This document shows positions 19,334 through 28,959 of a stretch of DNA of 64,000 nucleotides, piece by piece. The position numbers and the translations under genes were made by a program. Source of the DNA: Shewanella seohaensis (GTDB taxonomy: Bacteria > Pseudomonadota > Gammaproteobacteria > Enterobacterales > Shewanellaceae). The notes under the pieces are model-generated. The model was not told the origin of the DNA, made no database searches, and saw only the letters and a program-made list of their open reading frames with translations. The DNA lies in NCBI RefSeq assembly GCF_025449215.1, contig NZ_CP104900.1:2480001-2544000 (forward strand), in the 5' to 3' direction. Position 1 is the stretch's first letter, and every line of letters begins with the position of its first letter.

Positions 19334-21103
19334 TTAATGATTGTAGAGGCGGCGGCCTTCTCGCATCACTTGGATAAGCTCAGGTGCACTCATCTTCTTG
19401 TGCAGTCTGTGCTCAAAGTTTTCATCGTATATACGGTATTTACCATGACGGTCGATGACGGTGATTTCCGACTGTTGGTAAATGGCAAATATGCGACTGT
19501 CGCCGATGTAAATCCAGGTTTCTTGGCTTGGTTGCAACAGACTACGTCCCGCGCTGTAGTCGGTGGTGTTATTGGTGCAACCTAAGATATGGGTCATCAA
19601 GGTAGGCACTACGCCATAGTGACTCGTGCGGTATTTAACCTTACTGGCGCCGACATTGGGCCAATGAATGACCATAGGCACTCTGACACTCTCGGGAGAC
19701 AGATTGCGCTGGGCTTCATCACTGTTGCTGGTGAATATCTTGCCATTAACGCCGGTGATTACCACTAAGGTATCGCTCGGCAACTCACTCACTATCGCTT
19801 GGATTTGCTTATCAATAAAATTCAACGATTGGCGATATTGGTTAAACAGCACCTTTTGCGCTGGTTTCAAATTCGCATCGGCCTTGACGGTTTCGATGCC
19901 AAGGAAGCCGACTGGAGTGTCAAAATTCTCCGGCGCCTTTAGATTGACGAGGGCAAACCATGGGCTCTGCTGCTCGCTTTGCCATTGCTTAAAGTGGCTT
20001 ACGCTGCGTAAATCGGCATCGGCACTGCCATTGGTTTCTTTGGCGATAACGGGGGTAAAGTCATTAAACATGGCCTGCGCCGAGCGTAAATTCAGATTGG
20101 TTTCGGGGATAAATAAGCCAAGCTGATAACCCGCCTGTCTAAAGCTTTGGGTCATGATTGGGCTAGTGCTATTGAAGATGCGCGCATCGCCATAGCTGCC
20201 TTGTAAGCCATAGAGTAGGGAGAACATGCCGGTTCTAAATTGATTACCGCCACTGTAATGCTGAGTAAAGCTCTGATTCTGCTCAGTGTACTGATGTAAA
20301 AACGGCATGGTCTTAGCGTCCACCATGTCGGCACGTAAGCTGTCGATGGTCAGCATTAACACATTGGGTTTGCTGTCGGCTTGGCATTGTAGTGGTTGTG
20401 CAGGATAACTGAGCGTGCTGGTCGCATGATTGGCTTCATCATCCGATTGCGAAGAACCATCAATCCCATGGCTTTCCATAAAGGAGCGAGCCGTGGCGGG
20501 GTATGACAGCGGATAAGTATCATCGAAACGGGTAATTTCGGTGATATCGGCCGCGTCGGCCCAAATGTGGATCAAATGGCTGCTGACAAAACACACCCCA
20601 ATCAAGGTAATGACCTTATTGCCAAGATTCAGCTTTTGGATTTTCTCAATCCGTTTCCACAGGAAGTTAGCCGCCGTTAGCTCAATCACCAAAATGGCAA
20701 TGGGCGTGACAATATAAGAGGTGCCGTGGAGCAGGGCATTTAAATCGGCCCAGGCTAAGTCAAAGGCGAAGGGACTCAAGTGCATGCCATAATCGGCATA
20801 CACTATGGTGTCATACAATAAGATACACAGGCTTAAGGTGGCGATAACTGCCGCTAAGCCCCTTAAAATTTTGGAGTAAGGCAAGATTAAGGTCAGCGGG
20901 AATAGGCAGATCAAGTAGGCGATAAATGCAAGAAAACTGAACTGGCCAATGGTGCTGACGGCGAGGTAGCCCCAGCCAAACCAAGTTTCGGGATAACCCA
21001 CACTGCTTAAATAGCGTGTGCCGACAATCATGGCCAACAGGCCATTAAAGAAGGCGAACCAATGTCCCCAGTTGATGAGTCGTGACACGCGATCGCGGCT
21101 CAT
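19334..21103 (-). CDS. yejM: YejM/LapC-like inner membrane sulfatase-fold protein (DUF3413)
   Basis: 589 residues, like E. coli YejM (PbgA/LapC, 586). Five N-terminal membrane helices (DUF3413, about 1-190) precede a periplasmic sulfatase-fold domain beginning at PNVLMLTIDSLRADM. In E. coli this protein senses periplasmic lipopolysaccharide and controls LapB/FtsH turnover of LpxC; it is essential and does not need sulfatase activity. The Thr of the alkaline-phosphatase-fold nucleophile position is kept (SGGNQFRTGMFSLLYG). It lies downstream of yejL with divergent yejK, the same arrangement as in enterics. Confidence 0.93.
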   Translation of the reverse strand: MSRDRVSRLINWGHWFAFFNGLLAMIVGTRYLSSVGYPETWFGWGYLAVSTIGQFSFLAFIAYLICLFPLTLILPYSKILRGLAAVIATLSLCILLYDTIVYADYGMHLSPFAFDLAWADLNALLHGTSYIVTPIAILVIELTAANFLWKRIEKIQKLNLGNKVITLIGVCFVSSHLIHIWADAADITEITRFDDTYPLSYPATARSFMESHGIDGSSQSDDEANHATSTLSYPAQPLQCQADSKPNVLMLTIDSLRADMVDAKTMPFLHQYTEQNQSFTQHYSGGNQFRTGMFSLLYGLQGSYGDARIFNSTSPIMTQSFRQAGYQLGLFIPETNLNLRSAQAMFNDFTPVIAKETNGSADADLRSVSHFKQWQSEQQSPWFALVNLKAPENFDTPVGFLGIETVKADANLKPAQKVLFNQYRQSLNFIDKQIQAIVSELPSDTLVVITGVNGKIFTSNSDEAQRNLSPESVRVPMVIHWPNVGASKVKYRTSHYGVVPTLMTHILGCTNNTTDYSAGRSLLQPSQETWIYIGDSRIFAIYQQSEITVIDRHGKYRIYDENFEHRLHKKMSAPELIQVMREGRRLYNH

Positions 21104-21189
21104 TTGCTTTTTCGCTCGACCATAGTGATCCGCTTATTCCTAAAAGACGTTGTATCTTATGTTGTTTTAACGATTGTTACTCGACTAAC

Positions 21190-21408
21190 TTAATTGGATT
21201 TCACCGATTGTGCGAGTGCTTTCGCAAATTGTTCAGCGACTGCTTGGCGAGATTCGCTTGGCACTTTGCGCTCGAGCAGGTGAGTGACGCAGTTGCCCAG
21301 TGCCATCAGGCTTAAGTCAGTAGGGGCTTTGTGCTTTTCGAGTACCGCTAAAATCTCGGCGATTAATGATTCAACTTGTGCGTTTGAGTATTTCGATTGG
21401 ATTGCCAT
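21190..21408 (-). CDS. yejL: YejL family protein (DUF1414)
   Basis: 72 residues, small soluble protein of unknown function always found with yejM/yejK. Start ATG 21408 ([13 protein letters not shown]) matches the family; the frame is open 13 codons upstream to 21447. Cotranscribed with yejM, gap about 85 bp. Divergent from yejK, so the two promoters share the 78 bp between 21408 and 21486. Confidence 0.88.
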   Translation of the reverse strand: MAIQSKYSNAQVESLIAEILAVLEKHKAPTDLSLMALGNCVTHLLERKVPSESRQAVAEQFAKALAQSVKSN

Positions 21409-21485
21409 AATCAAAAAATGTTTCACTTTGGAATGGATTAGCGGCATATAATAGCGGATTTATTCCAGCATCACTATCAGGGCTT

Positions 21486-22514
21486 ATGAGTATTAACATC
21501 GAACAAGCAATTATTCACGAGATTTCCCAGGACAGTCAGGGGCAATTACGCTGCCGTTTACGTCCTCAACCTCTGCTGAACAGTCAGGCTGTCGAGATGA
21601 TGCTGGAAGAATTGCATCAGACTTATACCAGCAAATCCGGCAAAGGATTTGGCTATTTTGGTATCCATGGTGATGACGGTGAGGCTAATCCGGCCTTTTC
21701 GAATGCGCTGCAGGAATACCGTGCAGGGGATTTAGGCTTCGTCGAATTTACCGGCCAAGCCAGTAAGTTGCTGCAGGAAGAGTTGGCAAAATATGATTTT
21801 AGCCAAGGCGGATTCCTGTTGATGTCCTGCTATACCAGCATGGCGAGTGACTTTTTGTTTGTGGCGCTGCTGAGTGCCAAGTCATCGATGACGGTACTCG
21901 ATGATATGGAACTGTCGCAAAACAACCACTTAGATTTAAGCAATATTCAATTAGCGGCGCGTATCGATCTTACTGAGTGGCAGGCCGACAAGGATTCCCG
22001 CAAGTACATCTCGTTTATCCGTGGCCGAGCTGGCCGTAAGGTGGCGGACTTCTTCCTCGACTTTATGGGCTGTGTGGAAGGCGTAAATACCAAAGCGCAA
22101 AATAAGACCTTAATGAATGCGGTGGAAGATTTTGTTGCCAGTAGCGATCTGACCAAAGAAGAACGTCAGCAATGCCGTAACAAAGTGTTTGAGTATTGCT
22201 CCGAGCGTTTCGATGAAGGCGCTGACATTGAGATCAAAGATTTAGCCGATGAACTCGCCGACCAAGGTATGGAGTCGTTTTATGACTTTGCCCGTGGCGG
22301 TAGCTATGAGCTGGATGAAGAATTCCCCGCCGATAAATCGACCTTAAGACAATTGAAGAAGTTTTCGGGTACCGGTGGCGGCGTCACTATTAGTTTCGAC
22401 GGTGGCCATTTAGGTCAGCGGGTGATTTACGATCCGATTTCCGACACGCTCTTGATTAAAGGCGTGCCCGCTAACTTAAAAGATCAGTTAGATAGACGTC
22501 TTAAGGGCGAATAA
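21486..22514 (+). CDS. yejK: Nucleoid-associated protein YejK (NdpA)
   Basis: 342 residues; nucleoid-associated protein of the YejK/NdpA family (E. coli 335). Recognised by the N-terminal [14 protein letters not shown], the [20 protein letters not shown] segment, the acidic middle and the C-terminal [18 protein letters not shown]. Binding to the nucleoid is known for the family; its exact role is not. Followed by a bidirectional terminator. Confidence 0.94.
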   Translation: MSINIEQAIIHEISQDSQGQLRCRLRPQPLLNSQAVEMMLEELHQTYTSKSGKGFGYFGIHGDDGEANPAFSNALQEYRAGDLGFVEFTGQASKLLQEELAKYDFSQGGFLLMSCYTSMASDFLFVALLSAKSSMTVLDDMELSQNNHLDLSNIQLAARIDLTEWQADKDSRKYISFIRGRAGRKVADFFLDFMGCVEGVNTKAQNKTLMNAVEDFVASSDLTKEERQQCRNKVFEYCSERFDEGADIEIKDLADELADQGMESFYDFARGGSYELDEEFPADKSTLRQLKKFSGTGGGVTISFDGGHLGQRVIYDPISDTLLIKGVPANLKDQLDRRLKGE

Positions 22515-22575
22515 GCCGCCTTGGATAATATCGCTGAAGCTTTAAGCGTTAGTTTTTAAGCATCAAACATTAAAC

Positions 22576-22605
22576 AAAAAGGCCGAGGATGAATCCTCGG
22601 CCTTT
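22576..22605 (+). terminator. Bidirectional terminator between yejK and ccpA
   Basis: AAAAAGGCCGAGGAT and ATCCTCGGCCTTT pair around a 2-nt loop. The A-rich and T-rich flanks serve both converging genes. Confidence 0.88.
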
Positions 22606-22651
22606 AACTTTTGCGCGTAAGCGACTTATCTGAAGCGCCGCTTAGCTCGAC

Positions 22652-23653
22652 CTATTTGGAAGCTGCCGCAAATGGCACAGGGCGCGGCGTCGCTTTATTC
22701 GACGGTGGCAGAATTGGTAGGGCGATCTGCGGCTGTTCACCCGTGAGCGAATTTAAAAAGGCCACCATCTCCTTAGTTTCTTTGTCGGTGAGCTTTTGTC
22801 CTAACTGAATATCCGCCATGGTATTTACTGCTTCTTCGAGCGTCCAAACACTGCCATCGTGGAAGTAGGGATAGGTCAGCTCGATATTACGCAGTGTCGG
22901 TACTTTAAACACATATTTATCGGCTTCTTTGCCCGTCACGCCTTTACGCCCTTCGGCAGGATTATTGGTGTGGAACGGTTTGATGAGGCCCATCTTCATA
23001 AACATAGTGCCACCAACCGCGGGGCCATTGTGGCAGCTGACGCAGCCTTTGTCCTTAAACAGTTGGTAACCGGCTTTGGCTTCGCTACTAATCGCATCCT
23101 GTTTACCTAATAGATATTGATCGAATGGGCTATTCGGCGTGACTAAGGTTTTTTCGAAGGCGGCAATGGCATCGGTTAAACGATCGATATCGACTTTTTC
23201 ATCGCCATAAACCTTAGCGAAGCGGGCACGGTATGCGGGCATTGAGGCAATGGTTTCGGTCGCAAGTTCATGGGTAAAGCCCATTTCCTTCGGGTTGGCA
23301 ATCGGGCCTGCGGCTTGCTCTTTTAAGTCGCTGGCGCGGCCATCCCAGAATTGCGCCAGCATAAAGTCGGCGTTCAGCACGGTTGGGGAGTTAATAGGAC
23401 CTTCTTGCCAATGGTGGCCAATCGATGTGGGCAGGGCATCCACGCCGCCAGTAGAAAGATTGTGGCAAGAATTACAGGAGATAAAGCCTGATTTCGACAG
23501 TCTGGGTTCGAAAAACAGCATCTTACCCAGCTCGACTTTTTCTGGCTCGGTGATTTTAGCTGGGGTAATTACTTCAATCGGTTCGGCAGCAACGGCGTAG
23601 TGTCCGCCTAACATGGCCATAATACTGATCGCGATAGCGGTGAGTTTTATCAT
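22652..23653 (-). CDS. ccpA: Periplasmic dihaem cytochrome c peroxidase
   Basis: Reduces hydrogen peroxide to water in the periplasm with electrons from c-type cytochromes. 333 residues: a signal peptide of about 22 residues (cleavage at YAVAAEP), two haem c sites CNSCH and CVSCH, the bacterial cytochrome c peroxidase motif FWDGRA, and the second-haem-ligand Met in the GGTMFMKMG stretch. AAGGGAGAGACCAG precedes the ATG. It closely resembles CcpA of Shewanella oneidensis as I recall it. Long upstream region (570 bp); no FNR palindrome is seen. Confidence 0.95.
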   Translation of the reverse strand: MIKLTAIAISIMAMLGGHYAVAAEPIEVITPAKITEPEKVELGKMLFFEPRLSKSGFISCNSCHNLSTGGVDALPTSIGHHWQEGPINSPTVLNADFMLAQFWDGRASDLKEQAAGPIANPKEMGFTHELATETIASMPAYRARFAKVYGDEKVDIDRLTDAIAAFEKTLVTPNSPFDQYLLGKQDAISSEAKAGYQLFKDKGCVSCHNGPAVGGTMFMKMGLIKPFHTNNPAEGRKGVTGKEADKYVFKVPTLRNIELTYPYFHDGSVWTLEEAVNTMADIQLGQKLTDKETKEMVAFLNSLTGEQPQIALPILPPSNKATPRPVPFAAASK

Positions 23654-24225
23654 CTGGTCTCTCCCTTATTAACCTTGCTTTATGTATGGTTTATAGGGCG
23701 ATACTAACGGCTTAATCGCCTTAGGGATAACGCCTTGTTTCGATTGGGTCTATCGTAGTTGTGGATTAAGTTTTTGTGAGCTAATTCGCTGTTTTAGTTC
23801 GATTATCTCGATAGGGTGAGTGGTGTTTCGTTTAGCAATTTATCTGCTAATCGCGAGTGCCTATTAAGCAGTGCTTGCCTATTCATCGCTATTAGCTCAG
23901 CGGTGACATCCTTGACGCCTTTATCGAGATTTTTCCGCGTTGTTGGGCGGGGCGAGTGACATAAGAGCATTTTGCTTTTTGCTCACTCAGTCATCGAATG
24001 AGCCAGCGAATTGGCTAACTCATGTTCGATGCTTGTGCATTTGTTGTGTCATCCAGATAAAAAGCGCCTAACAGCGGATTCATTTGTCGCGGGGCGAGGC
24101 AGAATTGATTAGAATCCTTATTTACTGTTTGGGTAAGCTTGGTTATGGCCAAGTGAGCGTGCTCGGCCATCGCTAAGTGGCGCAATCCCTATTAAGGCGG
24201 ACTGTTTTTCTGCCGAGGAGAGTCA
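23654..24225 (+). other. Intergenic region between divergent ccpA and PTPS-like gene
   Basis: 570 bp without a gene. A half-conserved CRP-like site, TGTGAGCTAATTCGCT, lies near 23775, on the ccpA side. Nothing else is recognised. Confidence 0.3.
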
Positions 24226-25100
24226 ATGCAACTGTTTGTAAAAGATTTAACCGTGATCGATTTTTCCTATCTTTGCCCCAAGCGTGGCATGGTAGGGGAA
24301 AGCTGGATTGTCGATGTGGTATTAGAAGGCGGCCTAGACGAGCAAAATATGGTGCTCGATTTCGCTAAAGTGAAACGGACCATCAAGCAGACAATTGATG
24401 CGGTGGCCGATCATCGTTTATTGGTCCCGACCGCCTACAGTGGTGTACGTTGGCAGCAACAGGGCGATCGGGTATGGATGGATTTCGATAGCGCGCTCGG
24501 TGAGATCCACTTAGCTTGTCCTTCCCAAGCCTTTGCACTCGTTCCATCTGAACAGATTGATATTCCAAGTGTTAACGCCTTTTTACAAAAAGCACTGCGG
24601 GAAACTCTGCCTGATAATGTTGAAGGTATTAGCCTCACCTTAAGGCATGAGATCCTGAACTCGCCTTATTATCATTACAGCCATGGTTTACGTAAACACG
24701 ATGGCAATTGCCAGCGGATAGCCCATGGTCATCGTAGCCCGGTGCAAGTGTTTGAAAACGGCACTCCGGCACCGAAATGGGATGAATATTGGGCCAAGCG
24801 TTGGCACGATATCTACCTCGGTAGCGAGGAGGATTTAGTGTCAGTGAAGACCCTTAATCTATCGCCACAAACGCGGATCAGTGATGACAGCCATTATGGT
24901 TTCCACTATCAAGCGCCGCAGGGGATTTCCAACTGGCCATGCCCAAGGAATGTTGTGATTTGATCCCGCACGATACCACGGTTGAATTGCTGGCCGACTA
25001 TATGGCGACCACTTTAGTGGCAAAAGTGCCATCGAGCCAATTTACTGTGATTGCCTACGAAGGTGTGGGTAAAGGCGCCATAGTGAGCAAAGGCAATTAA
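24226..25100 (+). pseudogene. 6-pyruvoyl-tetrahydropterin synthase/QueD-like protein, frame disrupted
   Basis: About 291 residues when rejoined, a two-part protein of the 6-carboxytetrahydropterin-synthase (QueD/PTPS) superfamily. The first half has MQLFVKDLTVIDFSYLCP…GESWIVDVVLEG and VLDFAKVK; the second has the metal-site pattern YYHYSHGLRKHDGNCQRIAHGHRS. Such proteins act on pterin or 7-deaza-guanine precursors, but this long form is not the standard 120-residue QueD and its reaction is unknown to me. The frame breaks in GGGG (24921-24924): with one more G, QAPQGDFQLAMPKECCDLIPHD continues to AIVSKGN and TAA at 25098-25100. Confidence 0.8.
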
Positions 25101-25115
25101 GCCAGTCGATTTTTT

Positions 25116-25147
25116 ATAACGCCCTAATCTTTAGGGCGTTATTGTTT
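25116..25147 (+). terminator. Hairpin terminator after PTPS-like gene
   Basis: AACGCCCTAA, loop TCT, TTAGGGCGTT, followed by ATTGTTT. Confidence 0.75.
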
Positions 25148-25167
25148 GAATAAGGATTTTTGAGAAG

Positions 25168-26079
25168 ATGCTAAACGCCGTACTAAATGCCTTACCTAAG
25201 TTGTTAAAAACTTTGCCGAACACACCATCGCTCAGTTGTAAGGCGGCAGTCTTGTCGCTCTTAACCCTGTTTAGCTTATCGAGTCAGGCGCAGGTGAGTT
25301 TTGAAGGGCAATTTGAGCAGGGTGCGTTAATTCGTGGTAAAGCGCCGGCGGGCACGCAGATAAGTCTTAACGGTGAGGCTTTAAAAGTAACGCCTGACGG
25401 CCATTTTGCCTTTGGTTTTGATAGGGATGCGCAGCTGAGTCAAGAACTACGCTTGGTCTATCCCGATGGCTTAACCGAAGTCAAGCCGCTCAGTGTCACT
25501 AAGCGCGAATACAATATTCAAAGTGTTAAGGGCATCAGTAATAAGATCATGAAACCCGATCCCGTGGCGCAGGAGCGAGCGGCCAAAGATACGGCGCAGG
25601 TGAAAGCGGCCCGTGGCACTTTTAGCGAGCAAACGGCATTTCTACAGTCGTTTATTTGGCCATTAACCGGCAGGATCTCGGGTGTCTATGGTAGTCAGCG
25701 GATTTATAACGATGTGCCTGGCAACCCACATTTTGGTGTGGATGTCGCTGCGAAAACCGGTACTGTGGTCGTCGCGCCAGCCGATGGCGTGATTAGCCTG
25801 TCGGTTCCCGATATGTTTTATTCGGGCGGAACTATGATCATCGACCATGGCTATGGCGTGAGTTCAAGCTTTTTGCACTTAAGCAAACTCTATGTCAATG
25901 CGGGCGAAACCGTTAAGCAAGGCCAAGCCGTGGCAGAAGTTGGCGCGACAGGCCGAGCGAATGGCCCACATTTAGATTGGCGCGTGAATTGGTTTCAAAT
26001 GCGCCTCGATCCGACAACCATAGTGCCATCTATGGCGACTGTGCTGGCGGCGGAAAAAGCGCAAAAAGTCGCGAAGTAA
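25168..26079 (+). CDS. Secreted M23-family (LytM) peptidase
   Basis: 303 residues. A long signal peptide (about 1-42, ending SLSSQAQ) is followed by a beta-rich N-terminal region and a LytM/peptidase M23 domain from about residue 165. Zinc ligands seen: HFGVD (His, Asp) and GPHLDW, where the first His of the usual HxH is kept and the second is Asp. HLDW is a recurrent variant in this clade, so activity on peptidoglycan cross-bridges is possible but less certain. It is periplasmic; a terminator follows. Confidence 0.9.
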   Translation: MLNAVLNALPKLLKTLPNTPSLSCKAAVLSLLTLFSLSSQAQVSFEGQFEQGALIRGKAPAGTQISLNGEALKVTPDGHFAFGFDRDAQLSQELRLVYPDGLTEVKPLSVTKREYNIQSVKGISNKIMKPDPVAQERAAKDTAQVKAARGTFSEQTAFLQSFIWPLTGRISGVYGSQRIYNDVPGNPHFGVDVAAKTGTVVVAPADGVISLSVPDMFYSGGTMIIDHGYGVSSSFLHLSKLYVNAGETVKQGQAVAEVGATGRANGPHLDWRVNWFQMRLDPTTIVPSMATVLAAEKAQKVAK

Positions 26080-26106
26080 CTCCCGCGTCTATCTCTTATT
26101 TCCACA

Positions 26107-26138
26107 CAGGGCGCCCAATCATTGGCGCCCTGTTTTTA
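26107..26138 (+). terminator. Rho-independent terminator after the M23 peptidase
   Basis: CAGGGCGCCCA, loop ATCA, TTGGCGCCCTG, TTTTTAT. Confidence 0.9.
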
Positions 26139-26149
26139 TGTTTGAGCGC

Positions 26150-26410
26150 TTATTGCAATAACGGGTGATCAGTCGGCAGATGGCGGATGATCCACAGAAC
26201 CAGCTTGTGCTTCATATTTGGGCCATCCTCCTTATCTTTGGCTAAGGGTTGGATCAAATTATCGGTCACTAACAGCCGATAAATACATTCCACTTTATCC
26301 TTGGGTGACACACCCTTGTCAAAGTCATCAAAACCGCGTTTTTTGGCGTAGCCGATACCAATCTCCAAAGCGAGTTTGAGTAGCTGTGCTTCATGCTTGT
26401 GGGGTTTCAT
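26150..26410 (-). CDS. DUF5062-like small protein
   Basis: 86 residues (start ATG 26410, MKPHKHEAQLLKLALEIG); the frame is open a little further up to 26434. Basic, soluble and helical, with KKRGFDDFDKGVSPKDKVECIYRLLV as the core and a tail ending IIRHLPTDHPLLQ. I associate it with the conserved unknown family DUF5062 of marine gammaproteobacteria, from memory. No neighbouring gene is on the same transcript. Confidence 0.7.
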   Translation of the reverse strand: MKPHKHEAQLLKLALEIGIGYAKKRGFDDFDKGVSPKDKVECIYRLLVTDNLIQPLAKDKEDGPNMKHKLVLWIIRHLPTDHPLLQ

Positions 26411-26646
26411 GCGCTGCGTCCTTATGGATATCACGGGAAGCCTGCTGGCATTCCCGTGGTCGATAACACAAAACTCGATAAAACCTAGTGGTGAATCAAA
26501 GCGTTAATAGCCACAAACTAGACTATTTCCACCTTTATTGTTGCTGACTTTTTCTCAAACTGCCTGTTTTGTACAAGCGATTGTCAGTATTTGATATGGA
26601 GCTCACACTCCCTGCGAGAAGGAGCGCAAATGGATTGATGTTTCCG

Positions 26647-27255
26647 TTAGTCCTGTTCGCTGGCGATAACTGCTTTAATGCTGTGCGGATGGATTTTGAT
26701 ACAGACATCGGCTTGTTTAAAGGCAATGGTGGGGTTGGCTAAGCGTTCTTTATCACCCTTGGGTGAGCTGAATTTCACTTTTATCGGCGCTGCGGTTAAG
26801 GATGCCGCTTGCCCTTGGAGTAAGGGCACAAGTGATGGGCTCAACTGAGCCAGCTCTTGGCTTAGGCCGTCGCAGTCCTGTGCCGTCGATGGCAGTACCA
26901 GTTCGATATGCTCCCAGCCTTCTTGTGGATAGAGGGTATCACCGGGATAGGGTAGCTCGACGCAATCGATGTTAAAGCTGCCTAATTTTAGGGGCTTATC
27001 CAGTTCGATGATAAGGATCGTACGGCCATTAATTTGATTATCCGAGATGATCCGCCCGCGTGCGCTAAAGGCCTGCTTGAGCGCATCGGCAGCAGCTATA
27101 CTGTTCACTCTCAGGGCGACATGATCGCAATGCAGCGACTTATTCGCTAAGCCTAATTTGCCAAGAAACGTGAGGATCTTCGCCTCAAATTCTGGCCATG
27201 TCTGTTCTAAGGTGGCGTAGCTGAATACCGCAGCTTCTGTAGTGATTGTTGACAT
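26647..27255 (-). CDS. yecM: YecM family protein (VOC fold)
   Basis: 202 residues; YecM is a VOC (glyoxalase-like) fold protein with putative metal-binding residues and no proven reaction. The His of HCDHVALRV and the Glu of EGWEHIELVLP are where the fold places metal ligands. It lies in the middle of a run of minus-strand genes but has its own promoter space on both sides. Confidence 0.88.
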   Translation of the reverse strand: MSTITTEAAVFSYATLEQTWPEFEAKILTFLGKLGLANKSLHCDHVALRVNSIAAADALKQAFSARGRIISDNQINGRTILIIELDKPLKLGSFNIDCVELPYPGDTLYPQEGWEHIELVLPSTAQDCDGLSQELAQLSPSLVPLLQGQAASLTAAPIKVKFSSPKGDKERLANPTIAFKQADVCIKIHPHSIKAVIASEQD

Positions 27256-27338
27256 AAAACATCCTTAAAGCGGGGAATACAAATAAAAACGCCCATTTAA
27301 CTGGGCGTTGAGTCGCATAGGCTAATCAAGCTTAGCGC

Positions 27339-27854
27339 TTAGGGCCAAATCTCGATGGGCGTGCCTTCATCAACGGCTTTCCACACTTCATCCATCTCGG
27401 CGTTGGTAATGGCGATACAACCGTCGGTCCAGTTGTATTGCTGTGCCTGCTCGGGCGAGAGAGGTGAACGTGGGTTCTGGCCGTGGATCATGATCATGCC
27501 GCCCGGACGGATCCCCAGCGCCTTGGCTCTTAACTTATCTTCTTCATTGGGATAAGAAATATGGATCGATTTGTAATAGGCGCTATCGGATTTTTTATAG
27601 TCCAGAATATAACGGCCCTGCGGCGTACGTTGGTCGCCTTCAGTTAACTTGTGGCCCGTCGGCAAGTCACCCATGGCAATACGGTATTGCTTGAGGATTT
27701 TGCCGTCCCTTAACAGCGCCATATTGGACTCAGACTTAGTGATCACCACTAAATCGACTTTACCTATACCCGATGAGGCGAGCACTTGGGGTGAAATCAG
27801 TGCGGCGACAGTCATGGCCACAGTAATTGTTTTAGTGAGTAGGGGTACGCGCAT
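27339..27854 (-). CDS. L,D-transpeptidase family protein (YkuD)
   Basis: 171 residues, exported (MRVPLLTKTITVAMTVAALISPQVLASS signal). YkuD domain with the catalytic signature HGQNPRSP…TDGCIAI, containing the Cys nucleophile and the conserved His. Closest in layout to the YafK-like enzymes. L,D-transpeptidases make 3-3 cross-links or attach lipoprotein to peptidoglycan in the periplasm; which of these is unknown. Start taken at ATG 27854 because the signal peptide begins there; the open frame extends 15 codons upstream. Confidence 0.9.
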   Translation of the reverse strand: MRVPLLTKTITVAMTVAALISPQVLASSGIGKVDLVVITKSESNMALLRDGKILKQYRIAMGDLPTGHKLTEGDQRTPQGRYILDYKKSDSAYYKSIHISYPNEEDKLRAKALGIRPGGMIMIHGQNPRSPLSPEQAQQYNWTDGCIAITNAEMDEVWKAVDEGTPIEIWP

Positions 27855-28011
27855 GTCTTCCTCTAAAAATGACGCAGATATAGGTTTTTCGCGCATCATA
27901 CCGCAATTTTATGTCTATGTGAGTAGATAATTTTGAGCTAGTGGCAATTGCATGGCAGACTTTGGGGATTTGGAAAAGATAACGCTTTTTATCGCAAGGA
28001 AGTTTTCCCCT

Positions 28012-28881
28012 ATGTCAGATCTGTCGCCTGAAAAACCAGACACCGAAAGTCCATTAAAACGCCAGCTACGCACCATTATTTTTGGCACAGATACGCCCGC
28101 AGGGCGCTACTTTGATATTGGCTTAATGGTCTGTATTGTGCTCAGTGTTGCGCTGGTGTTCCTCGATACGGTCGAAGCGGTTCACCAAGATTATGGGCAC
28201 ATCATTCGCGTTTTAGAGTGGGTGTTTACGCTGATTTTTACCATTGAATATGGTTTAAGGCTGTACTGCGCGACCCATCCTGTGTTGTATGCCCGCAGCT
28301 TTTACGGTTTAGTGGATTTATTGTCGGTACTACCGAGTTATCTGGCGCTGTTTATTCCTGGGGCGAATTTCACCTTAGTGATCAGGGTGCTGCGCCTCTT
28401 TAGGATCTTTAGGGTACTGAAACTACTGCGCTATTTAAGCGAAGGTAATCTGCTGCTCAAGGCCATGTTGCAGTCGAGCCGCAAGGTGTTTTTGTTTTTC
28501 TTCTCGGTGAGTTTAATCATCATGGTGTTAAGCGCCGTGATGTATGTCGTCGAAGGCCCTGAGAATGGTTTTAGCTCTATTCCCAAATCCGTCTACTGGA
28601 CAATTGTGACAATCACGACTGTAGGTTACGGCGATATCACGCCGAAAACCGAATTAGGTCAAGCGATTGCGGCTTTTACTATGTTGTTGGGTTATTCGAT
28701 TATTGCGATCCCAACGGGGATTTTAACCGCGGAAATTTCCCAAGAAGTGGGCCGGCATAGGGATCTGCGTTCCTGCAACCAATGTCATAAGATGGGCCAC
28801 GATCTTGATGCCACCTATTGTAATCGTTGCGGTTGTGAACTGGATAAGCTCGAAGCGCCACACGGGAAAGGGGATAAGTAA
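28012..28881 (+). CDS. Voltage-gated potassium channel (Kv type) with C-terminal zinc ribbon
   Basis: About 289 residues from ATG 28012 (MSDLSPEK); an in-frame ATG at 27952 adds 20. Six helices: S1-S3 at about 30-120, S4 with regularly spaced arginines (RVLRLFRIFRVLKLLR), S5, the pore with the K+ selectivity filter TTVGYGD, and S6. The cytosolic tail has CNQCH…CNRCG, a four-cysteine zinc ribbon. Bacterial Kv relatives keep the voltage-sensor arginines as here. The role of the zinc ribbon is unknown; a redox or zinc gate is speculation. A hairpin at 28898-28926 follows. Confidence 0.93.
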   Translation: MSDLSPEKPDTESPLKRQLRTIIFGTDTPAGRYFDIGLMVCIVLSVALVFLDTVEAVHQDYGHIIRVLEWVFTLIFTIEYGLRLYCATHPVLYARSFYGLVDLLSVLPSYLALFIPGANFTLVIRVLRLFRIFRVLKLLRYLSEGNLLLKAMLQSSRKVFLFFFSVSLIIMVLSAVMYVVEGPENGFSSIPKSVYWTIVTITTVGYGDITPKTELGQAIAAFTMLLGYSIIAIPTGILTAEISQEVGRHRDLRSCNQCHKMGHDLDATYCNRCGCELDKLEAPHGKGDK

Positions 28882-28959
28882 TTGAAGAATTTTGCATCCC
28901 TTAGTGCGTTAACGGCACTAAGGGGTGAAGGGGCGGAGAGATGAGAAAGGACGAGCAGA

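Noticed and set aside
23654..24225. CRP/FNR control site for ccpA
   Set aside because: Only one half of a CRP site is good, and no TTGAT-N4-ATCAA was found, so it is not listed as a regulatory site.
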